DNA of 64,000 bases from Dactylis glomerata (lineage: Eukaryota > Streptophyta > Magnoliopsida > Poales > Poaceae): the NCBI GenBank assembly GCA_007115705.1, contig QXEO01000411.1, positions 744,001 to 808,000 of the forward strand. Direction: 5' to 3'. The position numbers were made by a program, and so were the translations under genes. The notes under the pieces were generated by a model. It saw only the letters and a list, made by a program, of their open reading frames with translations, was not told the origin of the DNA and made no database searches. The first letter of the stretch is position 1, and every line of letters starts with the position of its first letter. Below are positions 44,121-55,059 of the stretch, in pieces.

Positions 44121-44884
44121 GCATTTTGCAAATACACCTACTTTTCAATACTTGTTTGGTTTTGGTGTGGGCATGGAGATAGGGGGAGTGCGGTCCTAAT
44201 CAATTGGGCTATCCCTCCCCCCATAATGGCAATAGTAACAAAAAATTTCACTTTCTATCATTTTTTTGTGATATGTGAGTTTCAATGACGAGTATTGGTT
44301 ATGGATCCAAGATATATCTTCGCGGTCCAATGCTATAACACTCATACATGGTGGCCTCGACCACCGACCTCTTCTTTTCGAAGAGTTGATTCCTTGCAAA
44401 TTCTATTTGAGTTTATTGAACTTTTTCATCATTGTCTCTATCCTTGAAATGGGAAGGCACTTGCATTGGATTTTCTGAAGATTTTTTGTGTTTGCAATGT
44501 CAAGTGCCGAGAACCACTCCTTGCATGTTTTTCTATCCTAAGCCCACTTATCTAAAGCCCAGCATCCTATCTTGCATGCCCAGAATTTCCTGAAATCAAA
44601 GTTATCTGTTTTGGGTCATCTTGACCGGCTATAGCCGGTCTGTCTCCGAAAATAGCCGGGGTGCGGCTTTAGCCGGCCCACCCGGCTATAGCCGGCCTGG
44701 GGTTTTCGAGCCCATCTCTTTAGGCTGTGGGGGTGAGGGTTTCCTCAGTTACCCCCCCCCCCACGCCTATCTTCCTCCGCTCGAGCTCCTCCCTTGGACC
44801 CGTCGCCGCCGCCGTCATTCGCCTCTCCACCGGCCACCGGAGCCCCCCCTCCTCGGCCGGCCATCCTTTCCGGCGCCCTCCCCC
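44121..44884 (+). promoter_or_regulatory. Spacer upstream of the copia extra gene with palindrome cluster
   Basis: A G-rich tract (GGAGATAGGGGGAGTG, about 44175-44190) follows pol. From 44625 to 44696 there are four CCGGCTATAGCCGG-like elements, the same motif as in the LTRs. A C/T-rich leader follows up to the ATG at 44885. This may be an internal promoter or leader for the extra gene. Confidence 0.5.
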
Positions 44885-46780
44885 ATGGACCAGGGTATCC
44901 TCCCCTACTTTCTCCTCTCTCTCTCTCTCTAGAACTCCCTAGGGTTAGGGTTAGTTGATTCTTGGTACCTTGTTCATCTGGGAGACTTTGATTTCATGAT
45001 TTCCTTCTGCATTGCATAGATTGAAAATGCTTGACTAGTTTTGGTGGCCTACATTTCGAATTTTGTCCATCTGGTCTGGCTAAAGCCGGTGTCAGACCAG
45101 CTATTGCCGGCCTGACCGGCTAAAGCCGGCCTGAGACCGGAAATAGCCGGTGTAGATCACCAATTACTGTCCTGTTTTTTCCTTTTATGCTATTGCTCTT
45201 TGATTCTCTGGCATGCATGCTCATTCTCTATGCTATCTACCTATGTGCTGTTTGCAGGTGGTTCTCGACCCAAGAGGTCTCGCTATGTTGATCCCTCTCT
45301 TGCCCGCCGACAAGAGCATCACGATGCATAGATGACCGCTGCTATGAAGAAGAAGCGGTTGGAAGAACGAAAGAAGAGATCGCTGTTTGCTAACATTGGT
45401 GATCTCAAGAAGTTGTCCAAGCAAGAGTACCATGAGTTCCATGAACAGAAGTTCTATGCCTTGCCTAGGGACATTGACAGTGGTTCCTTCTACCGGTCTG
45501 AGCATCAGAGGATTTATGAGCAAGTTTATGAGACCATGAGCACAAAGGTTTGCCCCATGAAGTTCACCAACATTGCATCGCTGTCCAGGGATGACTACTT
45601 TGCCGATGCTCTTTGGGTCACCGAGAAGTTAGGGTTGCACAAGTTGATGGTCTTCAAGCAAGACTACAATCCTCATCTGATTCAGCAGTTCTTTGCCATA
45701 TTGGAGTTTGATACTCGGGATGAGGTTGGTTTCACTTGGATGTCAGGTGAAGTGAGGAAGAATTCGACCATGTCTCGCTTTGAGAAGCTTTTGGGCTATA
45801 GGTTTGATGGCATTCATCGACCTAGAGGTGCCCGCTTGCATCTTGACACCACAGAGTACAACAAGAGGAAGATCCAGTGTTTGTATGGTCCAGGGGGCAA
45901 AGCGGGAGAGACTGCAAATCTCCTTCCCCTCTATGATATTTTGCTTCGGATATTCCGTGCCAACATTGCTCCAAGTGGGGGCAACAATGATTCTATCAGA
46001 GGTGGACTTGTGCATCTACTCCACCATGCCCGTCTTGTCTTTGAGGCCGGAAGGGATTGTGAAGGGATGGAGCTCGATGTGATGTACTTCATCTTCATGG
46101 AGAAGAAGATTGCTATGCTTGATAGGAAGATCCCTCCTTATGCTCCATTCATCATGAGGCTTATCATTGACAGAGGCATTGAAGGAGACTTTGACATTGA
46201 CCAAGATTTTCTAGATGAAGAGTTGGAAGTGCACAGGCCCAACAAGCTCTACAAGAAGACCGCTCATTTGGTGTCTAGCACCTCAAGTGCTTTTCCCTCT
46301 TCGAGTGATGTGTTGGGTGGCAACCGCTATGCTAGTGGTTCTAGGAGGAAGAATGCGGATCCACCAAGTGGTGGAATGAGTCAAGAGATGAAGAAGCTCA
46401 AGTGGTGGCACAGGGCTTTGTTTTGCATGAACAATGATGTGCGTCAAACTCAATACAAGGACTATGTGGACCGCAAGCACATTTCCAAGAAGCAAAGGGA
46501 GTTGGATGCTCGTTTCAGGGCTGTGGAGAAGGGCAAAGGTGCTAGCCATGAAGAAGTGTCCCAAGAGCAAGATCTATCCGAGGACACTTTTTCTTTTGGC
46601 AAGTGGAATGAAGGATCATCTTTTGATTGGAAGGAGTTAGCCGAAGTCACCACCAAGGGCAAGGAAGCCATTGATGAAGAAGAGGAAGAAGGAAAGGAAG
46701 ATGATGATGAAGAGGAAGAAGATGATGATCAAGGAGATGATGATGAGGAAGATGAGGACTTCGATGATGTTGATGAGTGA
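44885..46780 (+). pseudogene. Extra copia gene in the env-like position, intron plus one in-frame stop
   Basis: The main frame, 45332-46780, encodes 482 residues. Upstream, a short exon (ATG 44885-44894) can be joined in frame to 45258 through a 363 nt GT-AG intron. The join reads into the main frame but meets TAG at 45329-45331, directly before the ATG at 45332. The protein has a basic Lys/Arg start (KKKRLEERKKR), a globular middle with FADALWVTEKLG, FTWMSGEVRKNS, RFEKLLGYRFDG and LPLYDILLRIFRANIAPSGG, and a very acidic tail of some 50 Glu/Asp residues. There is no signal peptide or membrane segment, so it is not a classical envelope protein despite its position. It loosely recalls grass retrotransposon or plant-mobile-domain-type proteins; function unknown. 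A nuclear or chromatin role is a guess from its basic and acidic ends. Confidence 0.65.
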
Positions 46781-47291
46781 TCTCGTGTTGTGGTCTCCCT
46801 TTTTGGCGTCTTGATGCCAAAGGGGGAGAATGTCCATTTGCATGTGTTTCCATTTGGATTTGTGGTTTTCCATTTGGATTTGGTTGGGTCACAAGCTCTT
46901 ATCTTCGTATGCTTGCTCGCTTGTGTCCTATGGTTGAACTTATCATCTACTACTATGTGTCCCATGGTTGAACTTATCATCTACTACTATGTGTTAAACT
47001 ATATGCTTATATTGTGTAGTAGAACTTATGATTATCGTTATTGATCCTACTTGCTATATCTTGTCATATTATATGTTTGTTGATAATGTGCTAATGAATT
47101 ATTATATATATCTTGTGCACATATGGATCACATTATAAAATCTAGGGGGAGTTCTTATTGTTGATGTGTCTTTGTATTCAAATACAAAACTTAAAATAAG
47201 GCACATAGCAAGGGGGAGCTCCGTCTATATTTTATATCATTTGAAACATGCAAAATTATGTATTGTCATCAAACACCAAAAAGGGGGAGAT
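46781..47291 (+). other. Copia 3' untranslated region with several polypurine tracts
   Basis: Oligopurine runs AAAGGGGGAGA (about 46829), CTAGGGGGAG (about 47142), AAGGGGGAGC (about 47210) and AAAAAGGGGGAGA (47278-47290) occur. The last abuts the 3' LTR and is the functional plus-strand primer by position. A short duplication of about 37 bp (TGGTTGAACTTATCATCTAC...) lies at 46931-47001. Confidence 0.75.
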
Positions 47292-48466
47292 TGAAAGAGC
47301 ATTTCCCGCCTAATTGATTTTGGCATTTGTTAACAATACATTATCGATTAATGTGTGATTATGCTTTGCAGGATTTTATTATGTTCTTGCACAAGATATT
47401 GGGTTTCCTATGGTATACTTGGTATTTATTATTGTCCAGAGGAAACTCTCGAGGAAATGGTACAAATATGCTCTGGGAATTGTTTGATATGAAGCTTGGC
47501 CAGGAAGGCCGGCTTTAGCCGGTCCCCAGACCGGCTATAGCCGGCCTGCCCATTTTCGGAAGGGGCAATGCGCCTCTGGCGTAACCCGGGTATTTGTCCG
47601 GCTTTTTCCGGCAGGGCCGGATTTTTTGGTCCGGCTTTAGCCGGCCTGGAGACCGGCTTTAGCCGGTGTGTCCGGCTTTAGCCGGACTTAACTCCGGCTT
47701 TAGCCGGACTTTCCTGGCTGGCAACGGTCAGATTTTGGTGGGGGTATATATACCCCCACCTTCTTCCCCAATGAGCAGCTCGTCCAAAATAGAAGAACAC
47801 CATTATTTTGAGCCACCAAATCAACTAGATCTCCTTCCTCAACCCACCAAAGCTCTTGATCTTTGGAGAATCGAAGGAGAAGACCATCATCTACATCCTC
47901 ACCGAAGCGATTTGATTTCCCCTCTCATTTGCTTGAGGGCCCTTGTGTCTTGGGTTCCCTTGTGTCCCAAGACCTTGATTTGTGTATTTGATATATTGCT
48001 ACTTGTTGTTTGACAGCATTGTGTTGTGCTTGGGAGCCTCCAATTCGGTTGTGGATGCGTGCCCCAAGATTGTAAAGGCCGGTTCTGCCTTGAGGAATCC
48101 CTTAGTGGAAAGTGAGCTAGGCCTTTGTGGCGGAAGCTTGCACCGGAGAATAGGGTGAGCCTTTGTGGCGTTGGTTAGGCCTTTGTGGCAACCACACCCC
48201 TCCAACGTAGACGTACTTCCCCTAAAAAGGAAGGAACTACGGGAATCACATCCTTGTCTCCGTGTGCTCCACTCTCGGTTACCTCTATCCTTTATTGCCT
48301 TTACTTATTGTATCTTGTTTAGCTTGCTAGTTGACATATAGGTAAATTCACCTTAGTTGCATATCTAGAGAATTTACCTTTGTGTCAAGCCTAAATTGAA
48401 AAAGAACTAAAATTTGAGGAGCACCTATTCACCCCTCCCCCTCTAGGTGCCCATACGATCCGTTCA
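47292..48466 (+). repeat. Copia 3' LTR
   Basis: Near-identical to the 5' LTR, including the palindrome array at about 47507-47712 and the TATA-like GGGTATATATACCC near 47743. It ends CCGTTCA at 48466 and is followed by the target duplication ACGAG. Confidence 0.95.
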
Positions 48467-48471
48467 ACGAG

Positions 48472-48933
48472 TTTTAACTTATTACAGGTTGTAGTTAATT
48501 TAGATGCATACCTCATGTTTTTGGTGGAAGAATTACAATATTAAGTGTTGCATTATCGGGAAATATAGATTTCAATTGTTTCAACAACTGAGTATGCAAA
48601 ATGACTTGTTTCATGTTCCACAAAGATATGTTATTTAGCCAATCATAATGAAAAATACAAGTGATACTAATACTAATGGTCATACGTAAACAAAGGTTAA
48701 AACCAAATAATAATGTTGCATAACAGAATTTTAAATTGTTTATTCCTCAAAGATGTCGAACAAACTAGTACAAATGACAATTTTTCATGACGAAAATTTA
48801 AATATTTATTCCCTTGGTACGTCCATCAAATACAGGAACCAACTAGCATCTAAGGAAGCTGTTCAAACCATGCATGACTATTGACATCTTTCTCGTTGAA
48901 AGAAGATCTCGGTGGCACATCGACCCACTTATC
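48472..48933. other. 3' flank between the copia element and the MADS gene
   Basis: AT-rich, no gene. It probably includes the 3' untranslated region of the minus-strand MADS gene. The copia element inserted about 460 bp beyond that gene's stop codon. Confidence 0.5.
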
Positions 48934-50007
48934 CTATTCCATGTTATAGTGTCCTTCATAAGTACCATTATATCCCAAGTAAGCATCCATCCCTAGGAGA
49001 TCATTTTGATGTGGCTGGTTAGAAGCAGCATCATTTGAGTTATCATAGCCAAATGTTCCACCGATGCCAAATGGATTAATACCAGAGAAGACGACTTGTG
49101 CAGAGGCCTGCACACTCTGATGAAATGTTGGGTTTGGGATTGCGTAGTTTTGCATTGGATACGCCATGTTGTAAGGGTTTTCATAGTTTTGAAGGTGTTG
49201 TTGAAGTGGTGGAGGTAACTCTTGTACCTGATCAGTAATCGGTTGTGGGAGAGAAGTTGAGTGGAGTGCCAAATGTGGTGGTGCGGATTGGAATGTTTCT
49301 GGTACATGCATAGGAAAATGTGGTTCTGAAGTATGTTGTTGTGTTGATGGCAATGGGATCGGAGGCAACACTTGTGGTGGGATATGGTGAGATGGAAATG
49401 ATTGAGTTGATGAACGAATTGGCCTTGACCGATCCCATGATGGGTCTAACGGCGACATCAGGTTTTGTGGCATGTTTGAACCATTAGTGTTTGGTTCATG
49501 GACATGATGTAGTGGATGCAGGTGATGTGTAATGTCCGCTTGGACCCACATGAGCTCATTGAAGAGCTTGTTCAGATCTTCAACACTGAGATCTTCTTCC
49601 TTGGAAAATATATAATTTGCTATCATACCTGGGTTGTTGTCTTGGATCTCCTTGATATGTTGTAGAGAGAGTTTTTTCCTTTCCTCCTCCCTTGCATTTT
49701 TCATCTCCAATTGATCCACCTCATATTGCAGTGATGCAATCCTAGCATTCATCTCCTCATTGATGAAAGGCTCGATAGGTGGACCTTCTGATAGGAAGGC
49801 ATCAATAATGGGGTCTGCTGATGGTGTCCCAAATGAGTAAATCTTTCCATTGGTCTTCTCTAAGATGATAGCAATCCTTGCACCCGTGAGGATGGAGAGG
49901 TCACTGGCACGTTTGTACAAACCATAATACCGCTTGGAGAAGGTGGTGTGGCGCTCTTGGTCATTCTCAATGTAAACTAGACCCAACTGCCTCTCTCGCC
50001 TAGGCAT
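48934..50007 (-). CDS. Type I MADS-box transcription factor (M-alpha-like)
   Basis: This single-exon frame gives 357 residues from the ATG at 50007. I chose that Met because the MADS domain starts there; the frame stays open 20 codons further up. Residues 1-60 (MPRRERQLGLVYIENDQERH, TTFSKRYYGLYKRASDLSIL, TGARIAIILEKTNGKIYSFG) form the DNA-binding and dimerisation MADS domain. The following SADPIIDAFL is typical of M-alpha (AGL62-like) proteins. There is no K-box. A short coiled segment (about 80-120) precedes a long Pro/His/Gln/Asn-rich tail, probably transcription-regulating. Type I factors are nuclear and in grasses act mainly in female gametophyte and endosperm; a seed role here is inference. 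The frame has no defect and a TATA box lies upstream. It is one of two intact host genes seen. Confidence 0.9.
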   Translation of the reverse strand: MPRRERQLGLVYIENDQERHTTFSKRYYGLYKRASDLSILTGARIAIILEKTNGKIYSFGTPSADPIIDAFLSEGPPIEPFINEEMNARIASLQYEVDQLEMKNAREEERKKLSLQHIKEIQDNNPGMIANYIFSKEEDLSVEDLNKLFNELMWVQADITHHLHPLHHVHEPNTNGSNMPQNLMSPLDPSWDRSRPIRSSTQSFPSHHIPPQVLPPIPLPSTQQHTSEPHFPMHVPETFQSAPPHLALHSTSLPQPITDQVQELPPPLQQHLQNYENPYNMAYPMQNYAIPNPTFHQSVQASAQVVFSGINPFGIGGTFGYDNSNDAASNQPHQNDLLGMDAYLGYNGTYEGHYNME

Positions 50008-50134
50008 ACTCAAATGGAAAACTTGAGAGCTTATTTCTACAAACTTGAAGCTACAAAAATCTTCCAAAAGTTAAAATCTTGCTTGTGCTATTGGATAAGT
50101 ACAAGTAGTGTGGGATATGAGAAGACAAAGTCCC

Positions 50135-50142
50135 CTTATATA
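50135..50142 (-). promoter_or_regulatory. TATA box of the MADS gene
   Basis: TATATAAG on the minus strand, about 130 bp upstream of the chosen ATG, predicts a leader of roughly 100 nt. Confidence 0.65.
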
Positions 50143-50289
50143 ATAAGAAAATATTTGTAAACGGAATATCAGCCCGGTGAGCCTAAAGCTCATGTATTTA
50201 TTATCCAAGGTATTAATTACTACCAAAATTTGGTGACAAATAATTACTTTATTGTGTAGGAAGGATGGTTCCACTTTTATATGCATTTA

Positions 50290-52640
50290 TACAGTAATTT
50301 TAGAGAATTTTTAGTTCATTATTTTCTTTGTTATTATAAATGTTAGCTTGACTCCATCTCTTATCCATGCACATTAAGTAGGATCCAAAATTAGATCCGT
50401 TGATATCCTAGTAGGCTAAAAACCTTTGAGTATTTAATGTGCACTAAATATGCACTTTACAATCTTCCTAACTTATGGATACCATTATAGCATATATGTG
50501 ATTACATTCACATCCTTATTTAGAGGCAATGAACTTTTTAAATGCATGACCAATGGTTATCCATTTATTTGGATAACAACTTGGAACCATAACATTTTGG
50601 AATTGATTTCATACCAATCTTAAGTTGGTCACATTAATATTAATCCTCTAGTATGAGACATGCGATCTATATTTGGTTACTATATCCATAATATGCTAGT
50701 AACGGGTGCATAAACTTGTTTTCGTGTCTTTGATGCATGTACTAGATAGGTTTATGATACATCATATTCGCTTGGATTGATACCATGAATATTGGGATGT
50801 AGTACAAGTTATACTTGCTACCAACTTGAATCATTTTTAGGGAAGATAAACATGGAGATATTTATCGAGGTTAATTTTTTCTTATGTTTTCCATGAGTGT
50901 TACCAATATAAACCTAGTGGGTTCATCAACCGTAGTAAACTAACATTTAGACTAAAAACAAACCCTAGATACCACACGAGTTGCTTCATTTGCCTTCTTC
51001 GGATAGTGCATATAATTGATGTTCCAGATTGTATTCAAAACTCCACAGAATCTGTAAACATCATTTCTGTTGCACTAAAATACAACACACATGTCTAAAA
51101 TATCCATCAAATATGATTTTTTTTTCCTTGTAAATAGCTTCTGCCACTAAGCACTCACTATGTTATTGAAGAGTGGTCTTGATGCTCCTATGAAATTTCA
51201 GGTTTCATCTCTTAGGATATCCATATAGTGTATGCCCCCTCACCTACCAAGTAGTTTGCATCAACACCTATTTTCGCATGCCTCTTGTTTGGTTCTTGTC
51301 CAACCTGCATGTGCATTATTAGTTAAGTCCGTTATTTCTTAATTTTAATTTAATGCTATGGCAGGGTTGTTCTCACACATCTTGTAACTGGAGTGACAAT
51401 CCTCAGGCAATTATGCTCGTTGAGTCCACACCATAGCTACCAACTATATGTTTCCTAAAATTTCAACGTACTAACACCCGGCAAGCTTTCTCTTAGAGAT
51501 AAAAGATGTACTATAGGACTTCTAAGCGGTTTCATCAACTCTCGCTCCGCTTCAATAGTTTGTGTGATATCGACAGCCTGCCATAGTTACCATCAAACTA
51601 AAATATATGAATCATTGTTTCCACTTCCTACAAATGGATTGAACATCCACTAACAAAAGTCCCATAGTTTCCGACAATTTTTTTGGCCGACACAAGATAA
51701 ATTTCCCACCAAAAGTATTTTCACTGGCATCTAGGCTTTGCAGGCGACTAAAAAGGGAGGCAGACCGATATGTGTCTTGCTAGATATTTTACCACCAGAT
51801 AATTATGCCATAGTAGGTGGTCAGCAAGAACGGTGCGAATTAATATCGTGCTTGGGGAAGAGAGACATAAACCATTGCGCTGTGCATTCTAAGCGACGTT
51901 AAAAGTGGGTCTCATGCTATGATAAATTTAAACATATCAGGCTAGCTGCTCAGGCATGTCTCGCTGACTAATGAAGCCCACACCACAGCGAATGGCGTGG
52001 TCATCGCGATTAATTTTCCTGATTTAATGTAATCTTTGAGAACCATAGAATGCGCTACAAACATGGAGTGATTGAGCAATTCATTCCTTTCCCTTAGACG
52101 TTTCAAATTAATTTATGCATTTTAGTGTTGTGAGCAATATGAATAAAAGTGGAATGAGTAATTGTGTCTCTCTTGTTGACTGGTGTGTCCCACCACACTA
52201 TACACCAGATTATCCCACTATAGGTGGGTCTTTGAGCAACCAAGGCCCGTAGTTCTGCCTAGTTACTTAATGACCAATAAAATAAACCCTATCTCCACTA
52301 CCCATCAATGGGTCCTATATGATACAAGGAACACTTACGCATGCCACTCCACCCCCTTCTCTCCACTCTGAATTCTAGATCTGGCAGCAGTCTCATGTCG
52401 TCACAACCAACCATAGATCTCACAACACTCCCATCCCCATCTGGCCCCGGCCCTTACCGCCCAATATGGCTCCCATGTGTATTTCTCATCCGGTATATCC
52501 CCACCACAGTCCTCTCCCATTGTGTCCGTTCCAAAGGTGTTTTCTTCATCCTTCTACCGACCATGTCTCGTCTTTTGTTGTTATTCTTTCTTTTCTTTAT
52601 TAATCGCTCGATCTTTCTATATCTCTTTTTGAGATATGAC
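50290..52640. other. Intergenic DNA, no gene recognised
   Basis: Mostly AT-rich. Frame 52341-52733 on the plus strand is open but low in coding character, with a T-rich hydrophobic middle and no known motif. It overlaps the start of the tandem repeat that follows. No transposon ends were found. Confidence 0.4.
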
Positions 52641-52648
52641 TCGAGGAG

Positions 52649-52815
52649 GATGGCAAACATATTGACGGTGCAGAAGGATGGCTGTCAGATCAACGGTGTT
52701 GAGGATGTCAAGCGGATGCTAGCTTTGCACTAAAGATGGCAAGCAGACGCTGGACACTGAGGACGGCAAGCTGACGTTCGGTGTTGAGGACGACAAGTAG
52801 ACGCTCGGTGCCGAG
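52649..52815 (+). repeat. 27 bp degenerate tandem repeat, six units
   Basis: Units start at 52649, 52677, 52704, 52735, 52762 and 52789. The consensus is GAYGGCAAGCAGACGCTCGG followed by TGTTGAG. Read in frame it gives a 9-residue repeat of DGKQTLGVE type, but stops (TAA in unit 3, TAG in unit 6) break it. The 27 bp period, a multiple of three, suggests descent from a repeat-containing coding sequence. Confidence 0.7.
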
Positions 52816-52819
52816 AAAT

Positions 52820-53527
52820 GGAAGTAGTTGTTGTTCTACATCTAGTATATTTTTCCTAAATAGGGTTATTGTAGATAATAAGATAAAAACAAATTCAGCT
52901 GGAAAGTCATGTGTGTTTGTCTTATTAGGAAATTATTGTAATCTTATTATCAATCAAATAAAATGGAAATTTATATCTTAAATAAGTTTGGAATTATGAT
53001 GTGTTAGACTGAATGTGATTATCATTTATTATGATTAACTTTTGTGCCCCAAAAGATGCATGAAAGGGCTGTTGCAAACATCGTCGCTGAAGCTAGTTGG
53101 CTCGCCAACTTCTCCAGGAGCTACATAGTCCTCTACCTAGTGCCACTATTCATTTCTGCGACAACGTGAGCATCGTCTATATGTCCACGAATCCAATTCA
53201 GCATCAGTGCACCAACACATGGAGATCGACCTTCTCTTTGTTCGAGATCTTGTTGCGTTAGGACACATTTGGGTTCTTCATGTGCCTTTGTGTGGACAAT
53301 TCACGAACATCTACACTAAAGGCCTACCATCACCACTATTCTTGCACTTCCAATCCAGTCTCAGCGTCCAAGAATATCCCGTTACGACTGTAGGGGGTGT
53401 TAGGCAAACCGAATAAGTGTAGCATTATTCGGTTATACCCTACCATATTTAGTGCTTGAGATTATCGTATAATTAGGCCATTATGGTTAGGATTAGTATT
53501 GATTGTTTTCCATGCTTATCTTATAAT

Positions 53528-53565
<38 letters not shown>

Positions 53566-54200
53566 TAATAGGAAACCCACAATTGTTGTCAATCCAAACC
53601 TATTCTATTAGTAGTCTAGTTTCCCTCTTGGGGGAATCACTTTGGAGCTTCATCGGCTGGAGGGTTGGTCATGGCAATGTCACTGGTTATCCCAGAGTCT
53701 GTGCAGTTATCAAGGTAGGGCGACATTGTCTGCGTCAGATGGCTGGGCTCACAGTATGACACCATGGTGTCTCGGTGGCGAATGCACATGTGCAGATGAA
53801 CGTGCGAAGAGGGGTGGTATTGTTTTTGGCACAGTGGTGGTGTTGATGGCTGGTCTGACGAGGGTCTTCACTTTGATCTACACCCTGGAGATGGGTTAGC
53901 AGAAGATGACGGAGGCGATTTCCGAAGCATGTGCATGAGGCGCTCTCTCTATATATCTAAATGGTGAGCCGGCGATGGTTGTGGCCAGGGAACTAAGCCC
54001 CGTTTATCCTCTCCTATTGTGCTAGTTGATGCTATGTGTCACCTTGTTTGCCCGATCATTGTAACACTTTTTGTCAGTCCTTATTAAATAAATAAAATAA
54101 ATCAAGGGTATATGAAAAGAACAAAGTCTTTCTCCAGATCTTTGCTTTGTTTTTCATTAGTAGGTTCGTTAGATGGTTTGTTCTCTCGGTTCACTCTTGA
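52820..54200. other. Intergenic DNA with a TA microsatellite
   Basis: No gene is recognised. An AT dinucleotide run occupies 53532-53561. The segment 53640-54100 ends with AAATAAATAAAATAAATC (about 54087-54105), which could be the tail of an old non-LTR insertion; no target duplication was found. Confidence 0.4.
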
Positions 54201-54206
54201 GATGTA

Positions 54207-54449
54207 CTACCTCCGTTATATATTAAAAAATAATTTAAAACATGGGCAAAAGCTTTGCTCCAATCTATTAATTAAGAAGAAAAGAGATGCCCAGTTAATT
54301 AATGGAAAACCGGGCAAAAACCGCTACAAGAAAACCACCAACGAACAACACCTCACACATGCAACTTCTCGACCAACGAGACAAACCAACAACCACTCTA
54401 AACCTACATCAACCAAACAAATATATTAATTGTCGCTAAACAGAGGGAG
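54207..54449. mobile_element. Probable decayed Stowaway-type MITE
   Basis: The left end CTACCTCCGTTATATATTAA follows a TA. The right end, inverted, reads CTCCCTCTGTTTAGCGACAA, and the TA beyond it is not preserved. Length and ends suggest a mariner-type MITE, but the inverted repeat is poor. Confidence 0.4.
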
Positions 54450-54638
54450 CAACATTTATATACGTTTCAGTTTTGCTGCACAAGATTTCAAGGTAAGCAG
54501 CACATTACCACACTCGTAAAGATTGCAAACAGCAAGAATCGGCAAGCTTAATGCGTCCATGGAAGGAATCACACTGGAAAGACACACCAGAATTATGCAA
54601 CGAGAAATAAATCTTGAAGCGAATCATCCCGCGGTGTA

Positions 54639-54927
54639 CTAATTGACGCCCGCCTTTGATCCTCCAGACACGTTGGGACCTCTTGATCGAATCTCGACGT
54701 GCTGCAGAGGTAGCGAGTAGCACAAATGTAAAACGGCTGTAACGAAATGAGAAATTTGGAAACCAGCAGCCAGAGGTTTGAGGAGCACTGAAATGTACAC
54801 GTACCTCCTGCACGGGCGGCGCCGGCTTAGCGGGCTCGTCCTCCTTGACTCCGGCGCGGCCGCAGCCGGCGAAGCGGTCGACCAGGCCGAGAAACCTGTC
54901 CTTGAGCTGGGTGGCGAAGTTGGCCAT
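54639..54927 (-). CDS. Small conserved-looking protein of 61 residues, two exons
   Basis: Exon 1 is 54927-54805 (41 codons, ATG in a good context, CCCATGGCC). The intron is 54804-54702 (103 bp, GTACGT donor, CTCTGCAG acceptor). Exon 2 is 54701-54639 (20 codons plus TAG). The protein starts MANFATQLKDRFLGLVDRFA, continues with a Gly/Cys/Arg segment, an acidic and Pro-rich linker, and ends with HVEIRSRG and a Gly/Ser tail. The N-terminal 20 residues form an amphipathic helix. I know of no assigned function. The exact phase-0 join, short intron, TATA box at 55048-55054 and a second related copy at 30.8 kb support a real gene. An alternative start at 54972 in the same frame would add 15 residues. 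Confidence 0.75.
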
Positions 54928-55047
54928 GGGATCGAGCTGGTGCGATTCTTCTGGAACTCTGCTAATTAGCAAATGGTGATGCTGAACTGCTTGCTGCTAA
55001 TGCTACGCTTCCGGTTGCGAATGGTCACACCGATCGCCGGGCGGCCG

Positions 55048-55054
55048 ATTTATA
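55048..55054 (-). promoter_or_regulatory. TATA box of the 61-residue protein gene
   Basis: TATAAAT on the minus strand within GC-rich sequence, about 120 bp upstream of the ATG at 54927. Confidence 0.7.
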
Positions 55055-55059
55055 CACGG

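Larger units (their letters stand above)
37031..48466 (+). mobile_element. Copia LTR retrotransposon (SIRE-like) with an extra gene, 11.4 kb
   Basis: LTRs of 1176 and 1175 bp (TGAAAGAG...CCGTTCA) flank the internal region, with target duplication ACGAG at 37026-37030 and 48467-48471. Order: primer site, gag, protease, integrase, reverse transcriptase, RNase H, extra gene, polypurine tract. This PR-INT-RT-RNH order defines copia. The RT motif YVDDIIFGSTN, the long gag with coiled coil, and a 3' gene after pol fit the SIRE lineage. By eye the two LTRs differ at about a dozen positions (about 1%), so the insertion is young. Gag, pol and the extra gene each carry nonsense codons. Confidence 0.95.

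Noticed and set aside
46637..46892. Minus-strand ORFs rich in His/Ile opposite the acidic tail of the copia extra gene
   Set aside because: They are reverse-strand shadows of GAT/GAA-rich codons.
52341..52733. A 130-residue plus-strand ORF
   Set aside because: No family motif, T-rich hydrophobic stretch, ends within a degenerate tandem repeat.
53640..54110. A LINE or SINE suggested by an A-rich tail
   Set aside because: No target duplication and no recognisable coding remnant.
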